From assembly GCA_021234155.1 (NCBI GenBank), contig JAJEKV010000002.1, forward strand, positions 16,866,041 to 16,930,040: a stretch of DNA of 64,000 bases, in the 5' to 3' direction. Made by a program: the position numbers and the translations under genes. Position 1 is the first letter of the stretch, and every line of letters begins with the position of its first letter. This DNA comes from Isoetes taiwanensis. Its lineage: Eukaryota > Streptophyta > Lycopodiopsida > Isoetales > Isoetaceae. A model generated the notes under the pieces. It was given only the letters and a program-made list of their open reading frames with translations, did not search any database and was not told the DNA's origin. Shown here in pieces: positions 11,609 to 21,409 of this stretch.

Positions 11609-13183
11609 GGCGATCAGGTTTTTTATTGCACTAAAGGAGGCGCTACAATTCCGCAATATCAAACGGCAGGTCAGAGAAAGCTTGGGAACAGTTCAGGCAT
11701 GGTATGACCAGATCGTCAGGAAGGAAGCAGAGCATCGGCTGTCACACCCAGATGAGTTCGCTCAACAGCCTGAAAACCCGGTAGACGCCACTGTAGTGTA
11801 CAATAACTTCTGCCTAACGGTAGATATAATCTCTGAGGCTAACAAACACAGTGATGTGTATGGTCAGTACATTCAGAGCTTCATGGCCGTGGCAGAAACT
11901 GAAGCGCGTCCTTCTCTCTCGACTGGGAAGATTGTATTGAGTCTAAAGTCCTTTCTGAAGCTTTTTCCCAAAGGTGACCATGATAAGGTTCGAAGGTCGT
12001 TCAAGAGACTGCCAGCCGACTTATGTGAGAAGGATGTGAAGGATAATTTATATCCAATTGATATCATGTTTGCTACTTACATGATATATACGGTTCCACC
12101 AACTGATAGGGAAGAACCACAGGTGAAGGCTATTGCAGAACCTCAGTCACCTGTAGAGGAGGTATTTGATGCAGAGAAAGAGCAGGAACTGGTGGAAAAG
12201 CTCGTCGAGGACGAGGATGAAGACGTAGACGAGCATGAAGAGAATCTTGATAGATGAGGTGTCTCGGAAGCCTTGCCAGTTAATATAGGAGGGAAGGACT
12301 ATCTTCTTCTCCACGATATATCTTCCATTACTGGTTTGAGGGAAGATGAGGTCCTTAGACAAATCTATGCTTTCATTGTTGGTCTAGACGACCTCATTGA
12401 CTTCGAGCCGGAAGTGCCTAGGGAGCCGCATGATCTCTTAACCTATGATGGAATTTCAATAGCTCCTGAGATTGCTTTTGATAGAGTTCTGGAGATGGTA
12501 GAAATGGGCTTGAAGGAAGTCTCAGAAGTAAAGTTCGAGGCGAGTTCATCAGAAGCTAAAGATAGTGCAAAACAAGTATCAAAGAGCGAATCAAGCTCTT
12601 CCAGGTCGTCGATCAACATTTCTACCAAAGTGGTTATTGCATCTGATGAAGTGGAGGTAAGCTACCATAAGTTTGCTTATTTTGTTAAGTGCCTAAGAAC
12701 GATTGTGTATTGCGCAGGAGATTTTTGTGGACGATTTTTGCGCCAGACATGACAGAGTTTCCCTTGGCAGAGATGCAAGTATCGCCCACTATATGGGCTA
12801 CCTTTATAAGGGAGAGATCGTTGTGTTCCATTCTAAGTATAGTCCATATGGACCTGAGGAGGTTTTGAAACTCAAGGCCCTCTCGTTGATTGGTAGTCAC
12901 ATCCCATTGTCTGCCAATTCTGATCGAGTAGTGGCTGTTAGGAGAGATATCGCCACGCATGTTTTTGGTGGCTTTAGTATGTATTCTATGGCTGCCAATA
13001 GAGCTGCATTGGCCTTGTCTGGCGTGGATAAGGCTACAATTCGACTGACTTGGGAAGAGAGGTCGCCTTATGTATGTACCTGTTGGATGCTGGTCTGCAG
13101 GAGTCCGAATTGGAAGAAGTCGAAGTGTCCGATGACTTACATGTTTCTAAGAAAATGAAGTTGTAACCATTGTTAATTAATGC
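11609..13183 (+). CDS. Histone-fold gene 1: H2B-like and H2A-like segments (interrupted)
   Basis: The frame is open from 11609 with no early ATG, so a first exon may be missing. Counting from 11682, residues 38-110 resemble an H2B fold: a helix YNNFCLTVDII, then YGQYIQSF, and SLKSFLKLFPKGDHDK in the position of the H2B LPGELAKH segment. An acidic stretch (EDEDEDVDEHEE) follows, then an in-frame TGA at 12255-12257. The frame continues to a 61-bp intron (12657-12717, GTAAGC...GCGCAG, phase 0). The next exon resembles H2A: GRDASIAHYM, then VLKLKALSLIG and DRVVAVRRDIATHV, aligning without gaps over 34 residues to the H2A alpha2-alpha3 region. A frame change near 13070 leads to an acidic/basic tail ending KKMKL. 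The order H2B-H2A in one chain recalls viral histone doublets. The H2B assignment is weaker than the H2A one. Confidence 0.5.
12657..12717 (+). other. Intron in histone-fold gene 1 (61 bp)
   Basis: The donor is GTGGAG|GTAAGC and the acceptor GTATTGCGCAG|GAG. Removing it joins DEVE to EIFVDDF in the same phase, linking two frames that are otherwise separate. The length suits a small plant intron. Confidence 0.6.
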
Positions 13184-13267
13184 AAAGACTTGTTTTAAAT
13201 CTCTATTCTTGTTATATCGAACATAAACTTCAGTTTCATTTTGATTTGTTTCACGCTTCTATTTTAC

Positions 13268-13459
13268 TCGCACCGTGGCCACGGTGCGAAAACACTGTTG
13301 TCTGTGCTTACAACTAATTGCTATTCGCACCGTGGCCTCGGTGCGAAAACACTGTTGTCTGTGCTTACAACTAATTGCTATTCGTACCGTGGCCATGGTG
13401 CGAAAACATTTCGTTTCCATGGCTATCCTTTGCGGTATTCGCACGGTAGCAACGGTACT
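13268..13459. promoter_or_regulatory. Palindrome cluster 2 (4 copies, exact 57-bp step)
   Basis: Palindromes start at 13268, 13325, 13382 and 13439, each exactly 57 bp after the last. The first is a perfect 22-mer palindrome; the fourth is degenerate. Between copies 1-2 and 2-3 the spacer (AACACTGTTGTCTGTGCTTA and onward) is almost identical, so here the whole 57-bp unit is tandemly repeated. The cluster lies 85 bp after gene 1 and 117 bp before the ATG of gene 2. Confidence 0.85.
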
Positions 13460-13575
13460 GTTTATATAATTATCTTTGTTATCGATGTTGTCTGCTTTTG
13501 ATATTTGTTCTAAGACATTCCATTGCATATTTATCAATCTTGTCCACTCATTTGTTGCATTACAGTTCAGAGACA

Positions 13576-14893
13576 ATGGCACAGAATAGCGGTAATGCCG
13601 GATCTAACAATCCCAGCAACCAAAGAACAGAAGAGAAGGCGCTGTCTGGGCGCACACATGATGGGCAAGACAGCGAGGGCAGCGCCACTAACTATGTCAG
13701 TGCTTCTAACAACCAGAACAGAGCTCAGTCTTCTGAGCCAGAAATCATTCATCAAGCAGGTCTGGACACTGTAGTTCAAAATGTTGCCAATGGGCAGAGA
13801 AGATTTTTAGAGACATACCTTTCGAGTCAAGGCGTGTTTACCTGTTCTCTGCTGGCCATTTAGTCGGAGAAGGAACTTTTGTGCAGGCAGTTGTCTGTCA
13901 TGGAGTTCCTGTGCCTGATGATTGCATCGTCGTTAACGTCGATGTAGTAGTTGCACCAGACACGCAATTGCCTGTTCCTTCGATAGGAGCTGACAACTTG
14001 CTTGAGGCACTCCATTCCTTCGTCGTGTGGCCCAGGTTGATGGCTTCTTTGTCGCCAACAATAGGCACATTGTCTTTGCTGGTTAATGAGATAGATTACA
14101 TTACCGGACTTCCTCGTAGAGTTCCGGAAGTTGGATCGGTGGAGGTGAACCAGGGGACAGACTTGGTTGGATCTGACAATGAGAATGCTAAGCCCCATGA
14201 GGATGACCATCAGGATGCTGGGAAAGATGTGGATGTGCCTGTCCAGAATGTTCCTGTTCCTGTTCAGAATGTATTCGAACCCCTGAATGTTATGTACCAG
14301 GGTGTCCCTATCCAGGTCCCTGTGACAGCTCAAATCGCAGAAAATGTCATTCTACAAGAGGCAGCTGCAGTACCTGTGACGGTTGTACCTGAAACCGTAG
14401 TACCAGATACAGTAGTGGTTCATGTTGTTGAGAAGCCTTTAGAGGTCGGGGAATCCAGTAGACGTAAGAGGAAGTCTACTAAGCCTAAGCAGCTGCAGAA
14501 GAAACAGGTTCTCTGTAAAGGCCCTCCTAAGCTGAATAAGAAGGGCTAGCCGTTTAAGCCAAAGTATAGATGGATTCGGGAAATCCGGCACTTCCAGAAC
14601 CACGTGGAGTGGGTGCTTCCGAAGCTCACAATGGCTAGAATATGTAGGGAGACGGTTCAGGAGAGATACTATAAAATGAGAGGGGATAGTAGAAGGTACC
14701 GGAATGCTGGTAGACTTTTTCCAATGCCAGAAGAGGTGACTCGCTTCACTGCAGATGCCCTTGATGCTCTGCACGAGGCCGCTGAGAATCACATGGTCAG
14801 GTTCTTCGGAGACTGTGTGAAATGTGCTGTGCATTGAGAGTGATAATAATGAGGCAGGATGTTGCTTTGACAAATTACTTCCGAGGCATGTAA
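13576..14893 (+). CDS. Histone-fold gene 2: DUF8039-like domain fused to an H3-like histone
   Basis: ATG 13576 opens a Ser/Asn-rich tail. After a frame change near 13828 the frame reads GHLVGEGTFVQAVVCHGVPV, then DTQLPVP and LHSFVVWPRLM, a pattern I associate with DUF8039, found in CACTA-type plant transposon proteins. A Val/Pro-rich linker leads to a basic tail (RRKRKSTKPKQLQKK, about 14458-14503) that resembles the H3 tail in its RKST and KQL spacing. After an in-frame TAG (14547-14549) the histone fold follows: REIRHFQNHVEWVLPKL (alphaN), MARICRETVQE (alpha1), about 20 extra residues in loop 1, then RFTADALDALHEAAENHMV and KCAVH (alpha2). After one more frame change comes RVIIMRQDVALTNYFRG (alpha3), ending TAA 14893. 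All H3 elements are present in order. I am confident of H3 kinship, less so of a working product. Confidence 0.7.
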
Positions 14894-14983
14894 AGTGTTT
14901 TATATTAATGAAACGGTTTTTGTTCTATATATTGTTTGCTTGCTAAGTATTTTGATTGTATGTAATCTCTATGTATATCTACA

Positions 14984-15119
14984 CTGCACCGTTGCCACGG
15001 TGCGAAATGCGTGTAAATTACTTTGTGAGGGCAGGCAATTTCGCATCGTGGCCACGGTGCAAAATTGAATCATTCCACGTTTAAGTAATGGCCATTCTTG
15101 CACCGTGGCTACGGTGCGA
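14984..15119. promoter_or_regulatory. Palindrome cluster 3 (3 copies, exact 57-bp step)
   Basis: Copies start at 14984, 15041 and 15098. The 57-bp step is exact although the spacers no longer resemble those of cluster 2. The cluster lies 90 bp after the end of gene 2 and 275 bp before the ATG of gene 3. Confidence 0.8.
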
Positions 15120-15393
15120 GGTTTCTAGTATGAAAATTGGCTGATAGTGTTCAATTGAATATATGTGGTAGATAATTAATCTGCAGGACTGTAGCAGCAT
15201 TATTGATGTGTACTGTAGCACCATTATTGATCACTGTAGCTATCCTTGACATTACTATCTATTATATTATACAGTACCATCTATTATATTTTACAGTACT
15301 AAAACAAACAAAAGGATAAAATATTTAATAATTTGACATCATTACATAGGGAGATTTATTGATTCATTTGGAAGCAGCGAACCCAGTGGAAAG

Positions 15394-15894
15394 ATGGTGG
15401 AAACTAGGAGACAAGTCGGCAATACCATGGTCGAGATGCAGTCGCAACTGGCTGAACCAATCTTGGAGCATGCAAATGAGGTCCAAAGGAATGTGCTGAC
15501 AGAACTGAACAGCAATGGCAAGAGAGAAATCAGAGCTCAGTATAACAAATTGAGGGCGCAAGGATCTTATAGAATGTTCAATCAGGAAGCTGAGATGGAT
15601 AATTGTGCTGTGGAAGAGACTTTGGTTTCTTTGAAGGCATAAATTACCAGAGGAAAGGCTCTGAGGCGGGTCTTAAAGGAGGAGGAGTTGTGGAGGCATA
15701 ATTCTTTCAAACCGGTTTTTCAGAAACTTTTTCAGGAGCAGCAGAGACAGAGGGAGGTTTTATCAGTAATGCTTCTTCAGAACACCACGCACAGGATTCA
15801 GGATCTGGATGACTGGCTCCAGATCTTTGGCAGGCATAACATTGAGCTCTTTAATTTGGGCGATCTGACCCAAGCAGAGCTCGGGGTCTTCTGA
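15394..15894 (+). CDS. Gene 3 of the palindrome module: helical/coiled-coil protein, one in-frame stop
   Basis: ATG 15394 starts a charged, Gln/Glu-rich protein with long predicted helices (for example EPILEHANEVQRNVLTEL) and no recognisable domain. An in-frame TAA (15640-15642) is followed in the same frame by RGKALRRVLKEEELW and a C-terminal half ending HRIQDLDDWLQIFGRH and LTQAELGVF (stop 15892-15894). Read through the stop it would be about 166 residues. The heptad-like pattern suggests a coiled coil. Cluster 3 lies upstream. It is not histone-like. Function unknown. Confidence 0.5.
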
Positions 15895-15899
15895 TCTTG

Positions 15900-16184
15900 T
15901 TTTTCTGTTTCTACCTAAAATACTCCCAAGATTTAAATAGTCAGTGATCCCCTTTCTCTTGCTACTATATTTGATCTATTATAGAATCAAATATAAGGGT
16001 ATCCCTTAGGTGATTTTGTAAAGGGATCTTCCTAAAATTTGGCTGCTTTATGCATTCCATCCTTATGTATTTCATATTTTAGATGAATATAAACCATCTA
16101 TTATATTTTACAGTACTAAAATAAACAAACTTAAGAATATAATCTCTAATAATGTGCCAACATCAATGCCAACTTGAACAATGT
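15900..16184. other. Convergent 3' spacer between genes 3 and 4
   Basis: AT-rich sequence between two convergent gene ends, and the only intergenic spacer of the block with no palindrome copy. 'catctattatattttacagtac' occurs here (about 16088) and at about 15277, a short dispersed repeat. Confidence 0.5.
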
Positions 16185-16425
16185 TCATTCAGACTCATCA
16201 TCAACAGGCGCTCCGGAGATTCTTTCAATCATGAACAAACCATGCTCTGAATTCCATAGAAGGTGAATCACAACATCAAAGGGATTCGGATAGAAATGGA
16301 CAGGATTCATAGTAACAACAGCTAGCCAGTCTTCTAGTTGCTATATTTCGCTGGCGGCACTTACAGAGGTCCTCATGGTTCATCTTGTAGGTAATGGAAT
16401 CGCGATCATCATCAGAATGTGCCAT
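16185..16425 (-). CDS. Gene 4 of the palindrome module: short acidic protein, frame-shifted
   Basis: Read on the minus strand from ATG 16425: MAHSDDDRDSITYKMNHEDL. After a shift, the other frame continues QLEDWLAVVTMNPVHFYPNP and on to an acidic end VDDESE with stop at 16185. A GTAAGT...ATATAG pair between the halves would give a 24-bp intron, too short to be likely, so a frameshift is preferred. Length is about 75 residues. Cluster 4 lies 271 bp upstream. The family is not recognised and it may not be real. Confidence 0.35.
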
Positions 16426-16695
16426 AAGCCTTGGCAAAGTCGATGCCTTAGAAATTTCATGTATATCTAGTTATACCCACCAAAATTATTGATGGTATAT
16501 ACATACAAATTATTGGACATGTATCTGTACATATACTCGTACATAGAAACAATAATGCTGCTACAGTTGGAATTGTCTCTAATAACTGCACAACATGAAC
16601 GTCAAAAGCATTCCAAAGTTATTTAACAATTAATATGTGAGTAATTTCTATCTAATTTTCCATGTGTAAGATAAAGTGGTATGGGAGGGCCTATT

Positions 16696-16831
16696 TTACA
16701 CCGTGACCACGGTGCAAATATTGGTTATTCCATAACTAATTCCCAACTTCATTCGCACCGTGGCCACGGTGCGATTACTTGTCATTCATCAATTGAATAC
16801 CAACTAAGTTCGCACCGTGCCCACGCTGCCA
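16696..16831. promoter_or_regulatory. Palindrome cluster 4 (3 copies, exact 57-bp step)
   Basis: Copies start at 16696, 16753 and 16810. The middle one is the same perfect 22-mer palindrome as the copy at 13268; the outer two carry a few mismatches. The step is exactly 57 bp. The cluster lies upstream of the minus-strand gene 4 and marks the right edge of the block. Confidence 0.8.
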
Positions 16832-17129
16832 ACCTAACATATTTGAAACATTATAGTTGCACATCATGGTCAATAGTTATACTATTAATATGAATTTGTT
16901 CATACAATTGAAACCCCAGAAGTATATCTTCTACCCTGTGTGATCCTTGTGGATCGCCACTGCCTTAACTTGTCTGCTGCACTAGAGACACCATATCTGC
17001 TTCTTTTTTTCCTGCTCAACTTTTCTTCTCAATATTCTAGCCAGCGTCGTGTCTTGTTTAGCTTTATCTTTTTTCTCTAGCTTGCAGATAATCCTCCTAT
17101 AGAACCATTGGTACATCTATTGCAATGAG

Positions 17130-19501
17130 TTACCACACGAACCTCGATGTTGTGTGAACCTGAAAAAAAGCATTCTTGGCTTGCTTATGTGACTTCTCCA
17201 TTCCCTGCGTATTCCATATTCCCAAACTCCCGTACTCTTTGGAAAACCACAAGCCATGGGCGTGAAGTATATGAATGTAATGTGTGACATTGCATTCTCC
17301 CCATGCTTGTATAAACGACTTCGTGAATTCAGTTACTGCTACTTTGAATTCATCTAACTTTCCACCCACCATTTTCTTCTCTGCCATCAAAGTTACCAGA
17401 CTGCTCAGATTCTGCCACGCTTTAATTTTCTTTAGTTTTGCCCTCCCATGTGAAGTACGGTCATCTTCTGCTACCAGCAAGTCCTTATACCCCTCCCACT
17501 TTCCAGTTGGCAATGATCCATTCTTACGTAATTTAGTACAAGGCAGAAATCTTTTCGCTTTCACCCCACCCATGGATGGTTTACAAGGAACCTTGCCTCC
17601 CTTCTTAGGATCTTGCAAGATTTCATAGTCACCACCATGAAGACCAAGATCAGAAAGTACGTTCTCAACATCTTTCATACACTTTTCTCTGGCTGATTGT
17701 GGAGACTTATTCCAAGCAAAAAGAATGCTCATGTACACCATCTTATCCACTATTCTTAGAAAGGCATGGAGAGTGCAGATATGTATTCTCTTCACAGGAA
17801 TTGCAAGGACGGGGATCAAAGTTTCGTCCTCCTTCTCACGCATTGGTTCAGCATCCTGGTCACATTCGAGAGTACTCATTCCCTTCCCCTTATCATCTAC
17901 CCTAGCATATAAACAGTAAGGACATGCGTGGGTAGTCTTACCAGAACCATGTTTCATGTTATACATGCACTTGATGGTCTTTAGATCAGCAGCCAAATGC
18001 CATTCAACCTCGTAATCTCCGTAGCCAGGAACCTGATGATTCTCTCCGACTCCATGAGCAGCAATAATAGTAGGAATAAGTGTCTGCTGAAAGACCCACT
18101 GAAGAACACCATGATTTTCTTTCGGTACTTGAAATATCCCTATCCACCAAATATGGTCCTCTGATTGAACAGAGAACTTCCCTTCCTCATTATCAAAATT
18201 TGACGCCGCCCTGTTCATTAATGTCAAAGAAACCCTCTCATACTTTTCACCTTTGATCAGTTCGATATCCAACTTTATAGCAATTTGGAGTTTCCCTGCA
18301 CATTCTTCTACTTTCATATCATAGAAGCGAACTAACAGAAGAAGCATTTTAGAGAGATCCATTCAACAATTATTCTTCTCATTAAGAACAAATAGATCAT
18401 TTCCGAAGCCACCCTTCTTCTTACTTTTCCCAGTGATTAGTGATCCCAAGTGCACGGATGTGGTGATCTGGTACATCTCTCCCAAATGTTCGTGTACTTC
18501 TGCATTCCTCTTTGTTCTGCTTGCTCTGACATAACTGAGTCTTGGCAGTGTGGTCTTCGTAATACCCTGTTGCTTGATACCATCCTGCAAACATCTAAAG
18601 AGAGCAATGTAAGCTTGTCGACTGATACCCACATTGTCACATAATTCTTGCATGCTATCAGCACTTTGACTCTTTCCCAATTCAGTAAGCACCTGTTCAA
18701 CAACAGCTTTTCTTAAATGGTTAGCTCCAAGAAGCTTCAACATATCTATAACATCATCTTTAGTTACAAGCTTTTTCAACAAACTAGCCATATTACAAGG
18801 TTTTCTCTTCTTCTTTTCAGCCATAGTAGGATCCACCAGATTTTTAATAGCGTGGATTCTTCTTCTAGAGCCCCCACCACTAGGGGCAAGTACATTTAGG
18901 GCCTTCAGTTCTTTTTTCCTCTCCCTCATGCCCAGTGGTGTCATTTTCAATCTTTTTAACTTCCTCTCCAGTTTGTCATTGTCCTCAGAGCATCTCTTCA
19001 ATCCTTATTTGAGTGACTCCACCTCCATTTGATTGGAAGCTTGCAGTTCATCTGTATTCTTAGACCTGTTGGTTAAGAAATAGTTACACTGTTGGAGGTA
19101 ATTACAGTGTGCTATCATATTGCAATGCACTCCACACAATTGATTGTACATTGTTCTCAAATGCACATCAGAATGACTTGAAATATTATTGCAATAGCCA
19201 AGCAGACCTTGATTACCCTTACAGGCGAAATGAAGAAGCCCCGATGCAGAATGAAATTCAGGATGTCTTCTGGTGATCGGATCGATGGGATACAGTTCCC
19301 CACGCGCCCAGAGATCAATATTCATTGCACCAGAAGCTCGAAGAGCATTCTCATCGATCTGTTCCTTCCGATTATATTGATTTTTGTAGGGCAAGCAGTT
19401 CTTGGGCACCTCCACCTTGAATTGGCCTTTTAGTTTCTGTATTCAAAAAAGAATTACTCATTGTCATTGCCCGAAATTAATAGAACAGTTACCTTTGCCA
19501 T
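17130..19501 (-). pseudogene. DDE-type transposase-like gene with two in-frame stops
   Basis: The gene starts with a 9-bp coding exon (19501-19493, ATG GCA AAG). A 56-bp intron with a clean GTAACT donor and an ATACAG acceptor follows, and the main exon starts at 19436 with KLKGQFKVEVPKN. The frame then stays the same to 17130, broken only by TAA (19005-19007) and TGA (18363-18365). Read through the stops, the product is about 770 residues. A basic, helical N-terminal third is followed by a domain with ADLKTIKCMYNMKHG and HACPYC (a possible zinc-binding CxxC). Then come KRIHICTLHAFLRIVDKM and, near the end, YGSLGIWNTQGMEKSHK. That last block is arranged like the glutamate-bearing block of Transib/RAG1-type transposases. 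I see no exact terminal inverted repeats. The kinship is tentative. Confidence 0.6.
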
Positions 19502-19864
19502 AGATCGAATTCAGAGTCGCGTGATCGCTTTCCGAGCTCCACAGTCCGGCGACCAAATTGATGCAATTCTTCGCCAAAATACGAAGGAAAACTAGAGAAT
19601 TCCTTCGGATTTGGGCGAGGATTGACATCAATACTAAATTCGAAATGCCCTCCAAAGCTTTGGCGCCCAATTGAGGCATTCTTGAGGTGTCCCGCTCGAA
19701 GTACTCCCTGTAGCTTTAGTTCGGTGGGAAGGTGGGGGGAGGAGGCATTTAGGTGTAATGAGTAAAACAACAAATAATAATGACGTTTAACAGGTTTGGT
19801 TGCTCCAGGGCTGAGGTTCGGTTAAGGTTCGTGGGGGCTTTTTGCCCATACCTGCAGGTAAGCA

Positions 19865-20770
19865 CAATTTCATTAGAATAGAATAGAATATAGAATATAC
19901 ATTAACGTCCCTCAGGCCGTGAGGCCCCCGGACTTGTGTAGCGTCCTGCGAGCTCCCAAAGGGTGCTGCCAGCAAACAGACGCATAGGCTTATGTAGCCA
20001 TCTAGCGGGCTTCTCTTGTTCTTTATATTACCCGCATCGTGCTTATAGCTGGCTTCTTGGCCATACACAATGCATCGCTATAAACAGTTTTGAACTGTAC
20101 TTTGTGGGCCTCTCTGATCCGCCTCATCCGTGCTTCTCAGATTATTAGCCCTCTCTCTTTGTGCACCCCCCGGTGTCTTATTATCATCTCTTTTATAGCT
20201 TTCGCTACATCTGTGAGTGTCTCTTCTTTGTCCATCAGTGCTGGGAGTGGGAGATCCCACCTGACCTTGTTAAATTTGGACCTTATGTCTGTGTATACCG
20301 GGCACTCCTTTACCATGTGCTCTTCGTCCTCTATTTTTCCTGAGTCACATACTCGACATATTCGCTCTGCTCTATCTATTTTCCTCCATCTATCTTTCTC
20401 AATTCGGAGGTCGTGGCTCCCCATCCTGAATCTGGCCAGCGTTCCCCTGTTACTCTTATTCAACATGCTGCTTTTGTACGTGATATGCCCTATCTGTCCC
20501 CCTGGATTGAAGGTTCCCAATAGCCAGTTTGCCTTAGGCCCTGTGTGCCGTGCCAGCCAGTTCCTCATTGCTCTGCCTGTCCATTCTTCGTCCCATCCGT
20601 CCGCTTGTATAATCTGGCTTAATTGCATCCCCATACTTGCCGTCCACTTCGCCAATTCGTTGAACCATCCCTTGCCTGTTGTTATGTGTTGTTTTGCTGA
20701 TTCATCTATCGCCAGTGACGACAGTTTGTCCTCTTTTCCATAGCAAGTCCATATGTATCTCAAGTGGTAG
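19865..20770 (-). mobile_element. LINE 3' fragment with (TATTC)n tail
   Basis: The minus strand holds an open segment 20763-20137 whose C-terminal part reads GQIGHITYKS, GTLARFRMGSHDLRIEKDRW and a CCHC-like block CRVCDSGKIEDEEHMVKECP. About 250 bp of untranslated sequence follows, ending in (TATTC)n at about 19880. A second copy lies at 33.48-34.20 kb in the opposite orientation. The reverse transcriptase is absent, as expected for strong 5' truncation. The zinc-knuckle-like block is shared with the LINEs at 2.8 and 41.9 kb. Confidence 0.85.
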
Positions 20771-21400
20771 CTACTGTTAAGAATATAGGGTTCTTAGGAG
20801 CAAAATAATGAAATATATTAGCATGCTTCCATTTTGAGGCGGCAAAATTAGGCGGACCTAGAGCAAGGACCAGCACGTCCAACATAGACAAATGATGGTG
20901 AAGAAAGACGAAAGGAATCTTAGTTTGGGGTCTATATGTTCCAGACGACCATGACATCTAGAAAATGTAGCGTATTGTGCACAATATGATGAAGAAAAAC
21001 AACTTTGGGATATTAAATTTTACATAATTTTATTAAGACATCAGACAGTTTTCAAAGTTCCCAGATAGCAATTAAAAGTAAAGCTAATGTTTTTGACAAT
21101 GTTAAAGTTTCAAATATCCATCTACATGTTATGTGATTGCAATTCCTGATCGGCTGGGAGACTATTCTAGGCTCTTATGGGAATAATGCTGTTTTCTTGC
21201 ACACATTATTGTTTGTATTATAATAGGTTATTTGTTGTTTGTATTATAATAGGATATCGAGAGGGCAATATACGAACAAAATTCCATTAGATAAGATAAA
21301 AAAAAAGCATTGCATTGCATAAAACATAAAAGAAAGTTTACAAATAATCAATTTCATATCTAAACCTAACCTAACCCTAACGGCTAACCCTAACAGGAAG
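20771..21400. other. No gene seen
   Basis: AT-rich sequence without a supported gene. 'tgtttgtattataatagg' occurs twice (about 21207 and 21235). 'cctaacctaaccctaacggctaaccctaac' at about 21365 is a short telomere-like run, too short and irregular to be a telomere. Confidence 0.45.
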
Positions 21401-21409
21401 TATGGCAAG

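Noticed and set aside
12273-12450. A histone H4-like segment between the H2B-like and H2A-like parts (SITGLREDEVLRQ resembling the H4 RISGLIYEETR region)
   Set aside because: Only a few positions agree, the following helix does not match, and the H4 TVTAMDVVYALKR block is absent.
13268-13459. CRISPR-like array (palindromic repeat plus spacer, regular period)
   Set aside because: The window is clearly eukaryotic, spacers of the first units are identical rather than unique, and there are no cas genes.
20078-20743. Plus-strand frame of 217 residues at the LINE locus
   Set aside because: It is the antisense shadow of the LINE C-terminal protein on the minus strand.
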